From assembly GCA_027627225.1 (NCBI GenBank), contig CM051038.1, positions 41,227,341 through 41,291,340 on the forward strand: a stretch of 64,000 nucleotides of DNA, given 5' to 3'. Position 1 is the stretch's first letter. Every line of letters begins with the position of its first letter. Below are positions 46,661-57,010 of this stretch, one piece after another. Source of the DNA: Congeria kusceri (Eukaryota; Mollusca; Bivalvia; Myida; Dreissenidae). Both the position numbers and the translations under genes were made by a program. The notes beneath the pieces are model-generated. The model made no database searches and had not been told where the DNA came from. It was given only the letters and a program-made list of their open reading frames with translations.

Positions 46661-48808
46661 TCAAGTAATGAACTTATCCCAGGGGTGGAGTTGATTTGCA
46701 AGAGGTGTGGATTGGCTGAACTCTGGAGTATTGAGAAGAGACGTGTAGGTTTGCTGTTGTGCCTGGAAAATGTTTTGCGGCTGCTCCTGCTGTTGCGGCT
46801 GCTGCGGGGGGTAGGTGGGCTGCTGATTACAGAACTGCTTTGTTGTAGGAGAGGTTGTAGTAGCAGTCTGCAGCACGGTGGGGAACGAGGTCTGCTGCAC
46901 GAAGCTGCCGTACTGCTGGTGTTGGGGGTTGTGCTGCTGGAAGTACTGCTGGCAGTACTGCTGGCAGCTGGAGGGCTGGCCGAAGGACTGAGTGAACTGC
47001 TGCCTGAAGGGCTGGGGGAGAGGCTGGGAAGATGCGCAGGCTATGGGTGCTGACACGGCCTGAGCTGTTCTGGCCCATAAGGTGGATGGCTGTTCACTGA
47101 CACCAGGCTGACGGCGCCTGCCCTGGCGCACTATGTCAAAGATCAACTCCTTCATCTCGTTGTACTGCTGCTGGGGAGCTGTCCTCAGGGTGTCAGCAAC
47201 AAACCGTACGAAGGGCTCACGGTCAGTCTGGGGCCTCTCCTCCACAAGCTTCTCCAGGAGGGCTTGGTTGGCCTGCATAATGGCGCTGAGGTCTCGCATC
47301 CAGGTGCCTTCCTCCTCCTGGCACTCTTCTCCCCTCCTCCTCTTGTCACGCTTGCGGCTGGACTTGGACGTGGTCTGAGAAGTATAGGCCTGGTCAACAG
47401 CTGCGGACTCTATGTCCTCGAGGACGTGAGCCTGACTGTCATCGTCAGAGTCCACTGAGGGGGGTGGACGCGAGACCGTGGACGTGGCAGCGGCAGAGGC
47501 AGTAGGGACCCGGGCCAGAGTGACGAGGGGATCCCCGGTGTCATTTGGGATGGAACCTGAAAGGTTTAAGACGTTTATTTAAGAAATGACCGCCGCATGT
47601 TGCACTTGTATCGAGGTATGAACAACATTGAGGCTGTTTAATTTAAGTGAGACCCGAGGAGGGGTTTCACTAAAAATTAAACTGTTCATACCTCGATACA
47701 AGTGCAACATGCGGCCGTTTTTTCTTATATTTATATTCACTAAATAGATCTAAACAACATTATTCTTACTCTTGTCAGTGTATTTAAAAAAAAGAAAAGC
47801 AGACAGCGATCTGAAGAAATTCAAAACACAGTTGAAATCAATGTAATTAAATGTACTGACCTTTGTAGAAGCCACAGTGTTGCAGGACCCAGGTCTCCCT
47901 CTCTGTGAGCATCTTGGTCGCCTGGCCACTGGTCTTCTTCGAGAGCCTCACATACCAGTCCTTTATTCCTTTCCACCACTGCTCTAGGTGCTCCACATTG
48001 ATCCCCAGCTCTTGGGCCTTCATCTCCCAGGCAGCCCTCTTCTGCTTGTAGCCTTTCTTGCTTCGCATCCAGAGGTAGCAGTTGGCCTTCAGCCACTCTA
48101 GAACGTCCTCCTCTATAGCAGCGTCAAGGCTCCAGTCCTTCTTGGGGGCCTTGAAGGCAACCTTCGCCTTACCCTTGCCATGTCCACGTCCACGGCCCTT
48201 GCCTACGAGTACTGGTTCTTCCTCCTCGACTTGGGGAGGAGGAGTAGAAGGCATCACTTCTTCCACAATGAGTGTTTCTCCCTCCTCAAGGGCTTGGGGG
48301 GCGACTTCTCCAAGCTCCATGGGTGCCTCAGGGGCAGCAGCAGGGGTGTCAACAGAGGTAGGGGTAATGGTGGCAGCAGTGGTGGTGGCAGGAGGGATGG
48401 AAGCAGGGGTGGCGACAGGGGTAGCACCTGAACATGAAAAATAAATTCATTAAGTGACAATTTATTTAGTGACTTGCTTCTAATTTTCATTTCTAAATAG
48501 AAATTCGAAATGTAAATTTGAAAGTCACAAAATTTGCAAATGAAAAGACAGTGAATTGATTAAAATAAAATGTACTGACCATCAACAGCAGCCTCCGCTT
48601 CTCCAGGAGCAACAGGGTCAGTATCAGCCTGAGGGCCAGGGTCTGGACTGGCAGCATCAGCAGGAGGAGCATGGACCTCGGCCTGGACATGAACCGTTAC
48701 CTGGGCCTGTGAGGCTTGAAGAGCCTCATCCTCAGCTGGGGCCTTGGCCTTGATCTTCGTATACTTAGTTGGCCTCTTCTTTGCAGGGGAACCCTTCTTT
48801 CTGGGCAT
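46661..48808 (-). CDS. Harbinger Myb/SANT-like accessory protein, three exons
   Basis: Exon 1 runs 48808-48580 (start MPRKKGSPAKKRPTKYTK), exon 2 48427-47861 and exon 3 47556-46661. Both introns have GT-AG borders (GATG|GTCAGTA, TTCAG|GTGCT, AAAG|GTCAGTA, TTTCAG|GTTCC), and both are phase 1, so the frame is continuous for 563 residues. Layout: a basic N-terminus, an Ala/Pro/Glu-rich linker, a basic GKGRGRGHGKGKAK patch, and a Myb/MADF-like domain at about 174-262 with regularly spaced Trp (DWSL, LEWLKANCYLW, QWWKGIKDWY). A charged segment and a Gln-rich C-terminus (QQYCQQYFQQHNPQHQQYG) follow. In Harbinger elements this partner binds the transposon ends and carries the transposase into the nucleus. 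The frame looks intact. Near the 3' end another frame (GISSLLDVPSLDQPQGRQQ) also looks coding, so the last ~15 residues may result from a frameshift. Confidence 0.8.
47587..47722. mobile_element. Fold-back element in intron 2 of the Myb-like gene
   Basis: The left arm CCGCATGTTGCACTTGTATC then GAGGTATGAAC (47593-47624) is mirrored at 47683-47715. Further mirrored text lies inside (GTTTAATTTAAGTGAGACCC against GGGTTTCACTAAAAATTAAAC), with a short loop near 47660. It fills nearly half of the 304-bp intron. A MITE nested in the transposon is the simplest reading; a structural role in the pre-mRNA is possible. Confidence 0.75.
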
Positions 48809-49244
48809 TATTAAATTGAGAACAGCGAACGAACTTGGACTGTAGAAGATCGGCAACTGTGAGGACCAGCCGTGCGCGGCCGCTTTTATACGTGGCAAGC
48901 TGCGCTTCCGACGAGGCCGAGCCGTGCTTGGGCAGTGCTATGGCAGTGGAGTTCCCGTTTTACGATCGTGCTCAACACGTGATCAGCAGTGCTCCAGACG
49001 CGATAAGGCCGCGGCTAGCTGTGGTAACTTGCCTCTTTTTTCCCCGCGTTTAAACACGCGCGAACCTATTTCTAACCTTACACGTGGCTGGAAGTGGTTA
49101 GCCGTGCTTAGGCAGTGTTTCAGCAGTGGAACAGCCGCCGACGGCCAGACCACGTACAAAGCACGTACAAAGCACAGCCAAGCCAACATTGACCAGAAAT
49201 TACCACGTACGACCTCGTCCACCAGATTTTCAAAACTTTTTGTA

Positions 49245-49280
49245 CGTGATTAAGCCGTAATGCGCTGTGTGACCGGGCCT
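49245..49280 (-). repeat. Harbinger right terminal inverted repeat
   Basis: Ends CGCTGTGTGACCGGGCCT, the mirror of the left terminus, followed by the TTA duplication at 49281-49283. Confidence 0.92.
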
Positions 49281-49283
49281 TTA

Positions 49284-49608
49284 GATAGCATTACATTTGT
49301 CGCTAAATCTTGTACAATACTTACATGTTATTTATGTTACCAATTTATGCACAATGTAGAATGTTCCAGTGTCACCTCCAATAACAATCGGACCCATTGA
49401 CGAGTAAAACAAGTCAGGTGAAAAACTGGTGCTATTAAAATTCAGTCCAACGATTTCAATGTAATTTAGTTTATATTCGAGCCGCATAGAAAAAAAATGC
49501 CATAGTTTATATATAAATTTAACGATTCATATAAAAGAACATCAACACAAGCACATATACACGTACATGTATAGCTGATTCTACACTGCACAAATCGAGG
49601 GTTGAAAA
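49284..49608. other. No gene recognised
   Basis: AT-rich flank of the transposon. Confidence 0.4.
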
Positions 49609-49873
49609 CCAGGGCCCATATTTATAAAGATTCTTAAGGTATTCTTAACTTAAGTTGAACATAAGTCAAAATTAGAATTTGTGTTTAAAACACTATGCTT
49701 TGGAACATTTGCATGACTTATGCTAGATATTAATACACTTTGAATTATATTGCTAATTAAGTGTCAAAATCTTCCAGAAATGCATTACTTCGTCAGAAAA
49801 TCCAATAATTAAATTTGAGAATTTTAAGGTTTTTCTTAATTTTCGACTAAGATTTTTTATAAATACCAGCCCA
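49609..49873. mobile_element. MITE of the ATATTTATAAAGATTCTT family, copy 2
   Basis: Starts AGGGCCCATATTTATAAAGA and ends TTTTATAAATACCAGCCCAG. It is the reverse orientation of the element at 9128-9388, including the shared block TTCGTCAGAAAATCCAATAA (diverged). Inverted ends cover about 35 bp. Non-coding. Confidence 0.65.
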
Positions 49874-51489
49874 GAAGGTACAACTGGTAATTTATTGCAA
49901 TGACAGTTGTTACATTCTGGTTTTCAATCCTCGAAATTATGAGTGCCTTTGACCCTTGATCGACCCTTATTAAGATTTGAAGACCTTTTATTTCAGACAA
50001 GTGACCAATTATTGAGCCGAGTAGAGAAATATTTGATGCTGGTTTTGTTTTATAGTATTTCGTATCCCATTACATCTTGGGTCCGAACGGCGATCTTTTG
50101 TTGATATTGGCATCGTTTAATTATTGGGCAATTAATTCGATTTTGTTGTACTTTTGGTTTTAAATTTATTAATGTACATCACAAAATTATGGTGCGATCT
50201 TCCTTAAATCTATGAAATTTTTTTGTCAAACAATGTTGCAACTTTACTTTACTTTCCTGTGCATGTACATATATACCTAAATACATGCGCTGACGATTGA
50301 AAACTAAAACCCTGTTATGTTTCTTTCGATATTACACTATAATGGCTTCGATACCTATTATGTTATTGATTTTGGTCATTATTTCTACTCCTATCACAAC
50401 AAATGAGTTTGATATTTCGTTTATTGCCGATTCGCGTGCGAAGGCTGATTTACGTTGCGGTCTTGTCATTGACAGTCTGCGTTGTTGGATCAGTTTTAAA
50501 TCTGAAATTCTTAAAAAGTCTTCAATCAAATTTATTAGCGAAGTATGAAATCAACACATTTTAATAAGCAAAGATGCTTATAACTATAATTAGGAATCAC
50601 TGAGAATGGGGATTGGTACCTGAATTTACGGACAATTATATTTGCGCAAACAAAGAAAACATACCAAACAACACTATATGTTATAAGAAACAAAACTAAA
50701 CTAAATAAGGCACTTCACCAATACGTTTAACCAATAACAGCGTTGATAATTTATAAAAAATTCATACAAGTTGATCGATGAATTATCTTGTACACGATGG
50801 TTTGTTTTCACAAAATACTTATCAAATATAACTGGTGAATACAATTTATTTTTATGATGCTTATGGGCATAGGACACTGCATTTTAATTTCACCGAAAAT
50901 AGAAAATAGAACTAAAATGTTGACAGTCTAAATAAATAAAATTTGCTCTTTAAGGAAACCCAATTATTTTACGCCGGAAAATTAACGAAGTATGTCCTGA
51001 CTTTTTTAAAATATTTTTTGGTGCAACATCGCATATTATTGAATATTTATGTATGTTTAAAAAGCGATGTATATTTTAGGATGAATCCGTACCTTGGTAT
51101 TAAACAGAGCTTCCGTTCACGTTATTTATTTAATAACACGACGAATTGTATATGTACTGCGAGTCTATAGAATCATTTAAACAGGAGAAAATAAGAACAA
51201 CAATAGAAATAGAGGTTATAACAAGCAGACGTTGCAAATAAGAATATAAAATACAAAGAAAGCATGCCATGACGTCGCATTAAGAAGTACAGGTACAATT
51301 CCAACAAGAACATATCAAAATGAAATATAACCAACGCAAATATACATTGTGGTTATACTAGATATTAAACTGACTGGAATTTTATAAGGGAATATCCTTT
51401 AATATTCCCTTTTATCGTTGCAAAATGAAGAAAAACATTGCACATAAATTTAGCCAGGACTAAAAAAATTTCCACTTTATTTGTTCCCT
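49874..51489. other. No gene; second copy of a dispersed repeat
   Basis: The segment of about 50300-50760 matches 34060-34560 (see there). It contains an 83-codon frame with a hydrophobic N-terminus (IPIMLLILVIIST), but the other copy does not keep this frame open, so I do not call a gene. The rest is AT-rich. Confidence 0.4.
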
Positions 51490-52470
51490 TTTAAAAAGTT
51501 CGTAAATAAAATTTTTTTTTGGCAAAATTAAAAAGTTTGTAAATTTACGAACAATTTTTTTTGGAAAAATTAATGTTTTACTTCGTAAATTAACGAAATG
51601 CGCAACCAACTATTTTTCTTTTGAACTTCAAATATTTAAGTCCTTAGTAAATTTACGAACTATTAGTCTGCTATATTTAACAAAGCTTATCAAAATGGTA
51701 AACAAATATTTCCAAATACTTCGTAATTTTACGAACTCTTGTATGCCAAAAAAATTATGTTTTTACTTCGTAAATTTACAAACGACTTTAATTAATTAAG
51801 CTTATCAAAATGAAAAAAAAAATCCAATTACTTCATAATTTTACGAACTCTTGTATAAGAGAAAACTAATATGTTACTTCGTAAATTTACGAACAACTAT
51901 ATATTCAAAGCTGTTTGTTTTATCGAAAAGTAAAAAAAAAAGTCCTTCGCAATTTTATGAATTATTTTATGCAAGAAAATTGTGATTACATAAATTTACG
52001 AACTACTATATATACGACAACAGTTTATCAAAGTGGAAAATGTATTTCCTAATACTTCGTCATTTAACGAACTCTTGGGTGAGAGAAAATTAATATGTTA
52101 CACCATAAATATATGAACAACTATACATTCAACAAAGCTTATTGAAATAGAAAAAATATTTCCAAATACTTCGTAATTTTACGAACTCCTGAATAAGAGA
52201 ACATTATTCAGTTACTTCGTAAATTAACGAACTACTAGATATTTAACAAAGCTTAACAATATGTGCAAGGACTTCGCAATTTTACGAATTCTTGTATGCA
52301 AGTAAAAGTCATGTGTTTACGTAAATACTTCGTAAATTTATGAACTCCTTTTATGTTCAACAAAGCTTATCAAAATGAAAACTCTTGTATGACAGAAAAT
52401 TATCTGTTACTTCGTAAATTTACGAACTACAATATATTTAACAAAGCGTATCAAAATGGAACAAAAAATT
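51490..52470. repeat. AT-rich tandem array of palindromic boxes, ~112-bp period
   Basis: Two related palindromic boxes alternate. Box A reads CTTCGTAATTTTACGAACTC (51717, 51831, 51945, 52055, 52166, 52267). Box B reads ACTTCGTAAATTTACGAAC (51765, 51875, 51979, 52093, 52213, 52324, 52410). A linker with AACAAAGCTTATCAAAATGG follows B. The unit period is about 110-114 bp, with roughly 8 units that are diverged but keep both arms of the boxes (TTCGTAA...TTACGAA). No coding capacity. Confidence 0.8.
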
Positions 52471-52779
52471 TTCTCTACCCTGGTATCCAACATTTCGCAG
52501 GCAGTTGTGAAGGAATAGTTTTAATGCTGCAGTTTGGAAAGAAAATGGCGACAGCTGTGCAAAGGTCAAGTCATGCTTGCTGCCTTGTTCCACAGTCTAA
52601 CCTTGCTTTATTCGTATTCACCTCAAATGTTATCGCCATAGACAAATTGTGTAAGTTGAAATATGAAGTGCATATTCTGCACATAGTCTACTTTTGCATT
52701 TATTTTCACAATAAAGGGGCAATAACTCTAGTGTTTGTGACCTGATCTGCCAGATTTGTGGAACAATGACTGATGACTA

Positions 52780-53450
52780 AATGCCTGTTGGCATTATGTC
52801 GAGCCTGTTGTCAAGAAAGCAACTGGTTATTATTTTAAAATCACATTTTCTACTAAGCAGATCCTCTTCTTTGACCTCTAAGTGTGACCTAAACCTTTGA
52901 GCTAGGGACACATGTCTTGGGTTCGACACGCTATGTCCACATGGTGAATATTTGTGGAAAGTTATTTTAAAATTCCCTGATAAATGATGAACTAACAGTC
53001 CGAACAAGCTGTATTATGCCACTATTTGACCTTTGACCTCTTAGTGTGACGTTAATCTTTGAGCTGGTAACACAGGTCTTGCGTGCGACACGCCTTCTCC
53101 ACATGGTGAACATTAGTGGCAAGTTATTTAAAATTCCCTAATGAATGATAAATTAACAGACCGAACAAGCTGTATTATGCCCATATTTGACCTTTGACGT
53201 CCAAAAGTGACCTGACCTTGGAGCTAGGGGCACGGGTCTTGCGTGTGACACGCCATCTATACATGGTGAACATTTGTGGCGAGTTATTTTAAAACTTCCT
53301 GATGGATGATGAAGTTACAGTCCGAACAAGCTGTATTATGTCCATACTTGATCTCTAAGCGTGACCTTGACCTTTAAGCACAGGTCATGAATGTGACATG
53401 CCGTCTCCACATGGTGAATATTTGTAGCATATTATTTTTCAAGAGCTGTC
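52780..53450. repeat. Dispersed repeat with ~160-bp tandem units, ~4 copies
   Basis: Repeated phrases are AGTCCGAACAAGCTGTATTATG, TTTGACCTTTGACCTC, AGTGTGACCT, GACACGCC.TCTCCACATGG and TGGTGAA.ATT.GTGG. They occur near 53009, 53167 and 53327, with an older unit before. It ends TTCAAGAGCTGTCAGAGGGC followed by AGCGCACTCGACTATTCGA, a phrase common in mollusc repeats. Confidence 0.7.
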
Positions 53451-54297
53451 AGAGGGCAGCGCACTCGACTATTCGAAGCCTTTCAGTTGGTGCCTATTTT
53501 TTAAAGTGGAAGTGGCATAACCTTGTTGAAATACAAAGCTGAGTTATGGCAATTATTTTATTTTTAGAGAGTAAGATGGAACATTTAACGTCCAACAACG
53601 TGGCAATGAAACTGATAATATGTCTTGTGATGTGATTTGCTTTTTCTCCAATGTTTCGCAGCCCAAACGGCTGATAACAGATTATATGATGTAAAGGCCA
53701 TTTGTACTGCTCCCATGTGAAAACGTATTTACATATTTTTATGGCGAATTCAGAATATTTGTGATCAGTTCGAACGGATAGGGTTGCCTATCCACACACT
53801 ATATAAAAAAGCACCTGTTAAAACATTAATAGATTGTGATTTATATGGGTCGTTGCACTATAGTTCCAAATACAATTATTTAAGTACCTGTCTGCTAAAA
53901 ACAAAGAAAGCCATCAACTATTCACAACGGCATGGCTTTGAAAAATGTAAAACAATGATAAAAAAGAATTTTTTATTTCGAAAGTACTGTGTCTATATTA
54001 TTGCAGTTTTTACAACACTGAAATAACAATACGTGATTCATTTCATCCATGTTCGTGCCAGACAATACAATTTCTAACCGGAACAATCCAGATCCAGACA
54101 AAATATGTAGTTATAAATATTTAAATATGTGTAAAACTCTATACAAATAATACAACAAACAAACCACGTAGGGTCCTCTTCTCATGTTTATTTATGAGCC
54201 GATCAACACTGATGTAAAAACGACTGCAAGATTTTTTGGCCGGCGCATTTGCAGCGCCGATTTTAAATGGCTGAACGCGTAGAATGAAATAAAAATA
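53451..54297. other. No gene recognised
   Basis: AT-rich sequence; an 80-codon frame at 53784-54026 has no recognisable motif. Confidence 0.4.
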
Positions 54298-54554
54298 TGA
54301 GCGTGTCGTGGGAAACACGAGCTTAATGCATTTTCGTAAAGTGTCTTCCCGGATTAGCCCGTGCAGTCCGCACAGGCTAATCCAGGGTGACACTTTCTGC
54401 CTACAGTGGATTTATGTTTAGAAGAGACTTCATTGAAACAGAAAATACCCCAAAAAGCGGAACGTGTTGACCCGGATTAACCTGTGCAGTCCGCTAATCT
54501 GGGACGACACTTCACGCACATGCATTAAGCCCGGTTTACCCACGACACGCCTCA
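54298..54554. mobile_element. Double-hairpin MITE, copy 5
   Basis: Ends TGAGCGTGTCGTGGGAAA and CCCACGACACGCCTCA. The first palindrome (GGATTAGCCCGTGCAG...GCACAGGCTAATCC) is intact, while the second has a deletion in its right arm. The spacer keeps TACAGTGGATTTATGTTTAG and GAAACAGAAAATACC. Confidence 0.8.
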
Positions 54555-54793
54555 ATTATTTACCTAACTTTTCACCTCATACCGTCGTTGACAGATGGTG
54601 ACTGTGCCCAAACAACGTACTCCAAAATGCTAACTGCTAAGTATGTTAAGGTCTTTCATGGTGAGCATGCAATCCAGTTTACATCAACTTTTCCGTTCAC
54701 ACACCTCCGTTGTATACGCGCCTTCTTTTTTCAGTTTTAAGAACTGAACTGACTGACTATAGTTAAAATGTATTGATTATAGTAACACAGAGT

Positions 54794-54877
54794 GACTATG
54801 TTACACCTGTACACCTGTTACACCTGACTATGTTACACCTGTACACCTGTTACACCTGACTATGTTACACCTGTACA
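54794..54877. repeat. 32-bp tandem repeat, 2.6 copies
   Basis: Units GACTATGTTACACCTGTACA plus CCTGTTACACCT start at 54794, 54826 and 54858, identical to each other. Confidence 0.9.
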
Positions 54878-55694
54878 CATAAATAGCATAGGAGGAGTCT
54901 GCAAGCCAACACTGGCTTATTCTACTCCAAAAAAAGACAAGGTACAAGGTACAATATACATGATCAATAATTGTATATATGCAGTTTATATGTTGTGCAT
55001 ATTGTTAGGATTATTTAAACCAGTTAGACCACTGTGACATCTGCATATACCTTGCTTTCACGCATTGGAATAAACCTGTTATTGAAATCAGTCGTAGATG
55101 TAACTGTGTCTTATTTTTAACTTTATCATAACCGACATAAACTGCGACCTGTTTCTGGTGTCAAAGCATCATTTCAAGTTGATAATTCTAAGATTTAAGT
55201 TGAATCTTTGATATTAACTTTTGTAGGCGTGATATTTGAATTCATTTATGTTACACAAATATGTTTAGTGTTTCATCATAAATATTGAATTGAATTTTAA
55301 TGTATTAGGCGGACTATTATTCTACATAATAAAGTTTCGCTAGAATATGTTAATTAACATTCAAACCAATAAGGCTCTTTTAGATTTTGCTTTTACACGT
55401 AATCAGCTGTTTTTGTCAAAAATTTAACAAGATAATAATGCAATACATGTATATGTTGTTTGTTTTATTTTCTTGTGCGTCCGGTTAATATAATAGAAAT
55501 ACCATTAAATATCTTCGTTATTTATTCCTGTAATGTTTGAAAACCTCAGCTGCACTATAACTTGTTGATGAAAGCGATACCACATCGTGTAATACGATTT
55601 TACTTTCTCAACGGACCACTCACAGAAAACAATGATAACAGGTTGAGCATGTACAGTCCATTTACTGTTGTCAGGAGAGAATACGTATTTACAT
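54878..55694. other. No gene recognised
   Basis: AT-rich sequence between repeat elements. Confidence 0.4.
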
Positions 55695-55959
55695 ATGAGG
55701 CGTGTCGTGAGAAACCCGGGCTTAATGCATGCGCGTAAAGTGTCGTCCCGGATCAGCCCGTGCAGTCCGCACAGGCTGATCCGGGACGACACTTTCCGCC
55801 TACAACGGATTTATGTTTGGAAGAGAATTCTTTGAAACAGAAAATACCATAAAAGCGGAAAGTGTCGTCCCGGATCAGCCTGTGCAGACTGCATAGGCTG
55901 ATCCGGGACGACACTTTACGCACAACCATACAGCCCGGGTTTCCCACGACACGCCTCAT
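55695..55959. mobile_element. Double-hairpin MITE, copy 6 (best preserved)
   Basis: Ends ATGAGGCGTGTCGTG and CACGACACGCCTCAT, flanked by AT-rich sequence on both sides. The two internal palindromes, each CGTCCCGGATCAGCC...GGCTGATCCGGGACG, lie at about 55742-55792 and 55867-55914. The whole element also folds end to end, so three nested hairpins are possible. This copy is the reference for the family. Confidence 0.85.
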
Positions 55960-56407
55960 ATGAATACAAAGTATACCTTACCACGTGAAATGTATACAGA
56001 TTCGTATTCCTTATAGGCAAACCGAACATGCTTACATAATCTCGAAAACAAGCATATATTCAGCAACCAATGCTCATTTATTCTGTATTTGCTTTTGACT
56101 TATCGACCTATATTTCATTATACAGAACGTTGGAAATTTGAGTCGTAGTTGTCTGTTTTTAATATTAACACAAATATCCAAGATGTGCAGAAATAAATAT
56201 ATTTAAATTATTTATAGGCATTTTTGAATTGAAACGATTGTTTGAAAGCAATTTAATTGATATTTACAAATTTGACAGGAAAATTTATAAAAAAACATAA
56301 AGAAAAGAAGTAGAAATTGACATTACCCCATGATGATATGCACTGTTATCATTTATTAAACTGTTTGACAATGTTGTATGTAATTATCGTCTGACGGTTG
56401 GATTTAC
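55960..56407. other. No gene recognised
   Basis: AT-rich spacer. Confidence 0.4.
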
Positions 56408-56586
56408 CTCTGACGGACAGCACATGCCTGTTGACCACTGCACATGGCTGTCCATTAAAATGATAGAAGTTAACAAGCACATCAATTGCATATCTTGATA
56501 CGACGTGAACTACTGGTCTCTGATAATTGTCTCTGAACAATTTGATTCCTGCACGAGCCGCTCTTTTTTCGTTCGCCAAGAAAGTT
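56408..56586 (-). CDS. Possible host exon, 5' side cut by a MITE
   Basis: The minus-strand frame from the MITE border reads ANEKRAARAGIKLFRDNYQR, PVVHVVSRYAIDVLVNFYHF and NGQPCAVVNRHVLSV up to a good donor (CAGAG|GTAAAT). The amino-acid pattern, with alternating hydrophobic residues and few rare codons, looks like real protein, but I do not recognise the family. The double-hairpin MITE at 56587-56822 lies directly upstream, so the original acceptor or exon start is missing or displaced. No partner exons were found. It could instead be an unknown mobile-element fragment. Confidence 0.3.
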
Positions 56587-56822
56587 ATGAGGCGTGTCGT
56601 GGGAAACTCGGGCTCAATGCACGTGCGGACTGCACAGGCTGATCCGGGACGATACCTTTCGCTTTTATGGTATTTTCTGTTTCAAGGAAGTCTCTTCTAA
56701 ATATAAATGCACTGTAGGCGGAAAGTGTCGTCCCGGATTAGCCTGTGCGGACTGCACAGGCTGATCCGGGACGACACTATACGCACATGCATTAAGCCCG
56801 GGTTTCCCACGACACGCCACAT
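56587..56822. mobile_element. Double-hairpin MITE, copy 7
   Basis: Ends ATGAGGCGTGTCGTGGGAAA and CCCACGACACGCCACAT. The left internal palindrome has lost its first arm (CACGTGCGGACTGCACAGGC). The right one, GTCGTCCCGGATTAGCC...GGCTGATCCGGGACGAC, is complete. The spacer runs in the reverse direction (GGTATTTTCTGTTTCAAGGA), so this copy is inverted relative to copies 5 and 6. Confidence 0.8.
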
Positions 56823-57010
56823 GTTTTTTTTCGGCGTTGGTTTGTCTGTTCGTATTTGAGTTATCCTCTTTACGTAAACAGTTATAAAGGGGTTTGCATG
56901 AAATTTTCGTGGCAATGAACAAATGGTTACATTGCGGCGGTGATCCGGATTACTGTGTGGATCCAGAAATATTTTGCAGGAATCCTTATTATTGAAAGAT
57001 GGGGCACGTA
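56823..57010 (-). repeat. Widespread invertebrate repeat fragment
   Basis: On the minus strand it reads GATCCACACAGTAATCCGGATCACC, then AAAATTTCATGCAAACCC and CAGACAAACCAACGCCG. From memory this matches a repeat found in many invertebrate genomes (GATCCAGAT...GAAAATTTCAT...CAGACAAACAGAC). The coding-like frames on this strand belong to it. Confidence 0.4.

Larger units (their letters stand above)
43401..49280. mobile_element. PIF/Harbinger DNA transposon, 5,880 bp
   Basis: Terminal inverted repeats start AGGCCCGGTCACACAGCG and run 36 bp with two mismatches (43401-43436 and 49245-49280). Each end is flanked by TTA (43398-43400 and 49281-49283), the 3-bp duplication characteristic of this superfamily. 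Inside, two convergent genes are present as expected: a DDE transposase on plus and a Myb/SANT-like gene on minus. GC-rich subterminal zones with many ACACGCG/CGCGTG phrases lie at 43437-43860 and 48850-49240; the open frames there are not genes. Intact ends and one visible disabling mutation in the transposase suggest fairly recent insertion. Confidence 0.92.

Noticed and set aside
48082..48444. Plus-strand open frames rich in Gly/Ala/Ser opposite the Myb-like exon 2
   Set aside because: Low-complexity shadow of the minus-strand coding exon, which has matching splice sites and a continuous frame.
50297..50548. 83-codon frame with a hydrophobic, signal-like N-terminus
   Set aside because: The related dispersed-repeat copy near 34.1 kb does not keep this frame open, so it is repeat-derived.
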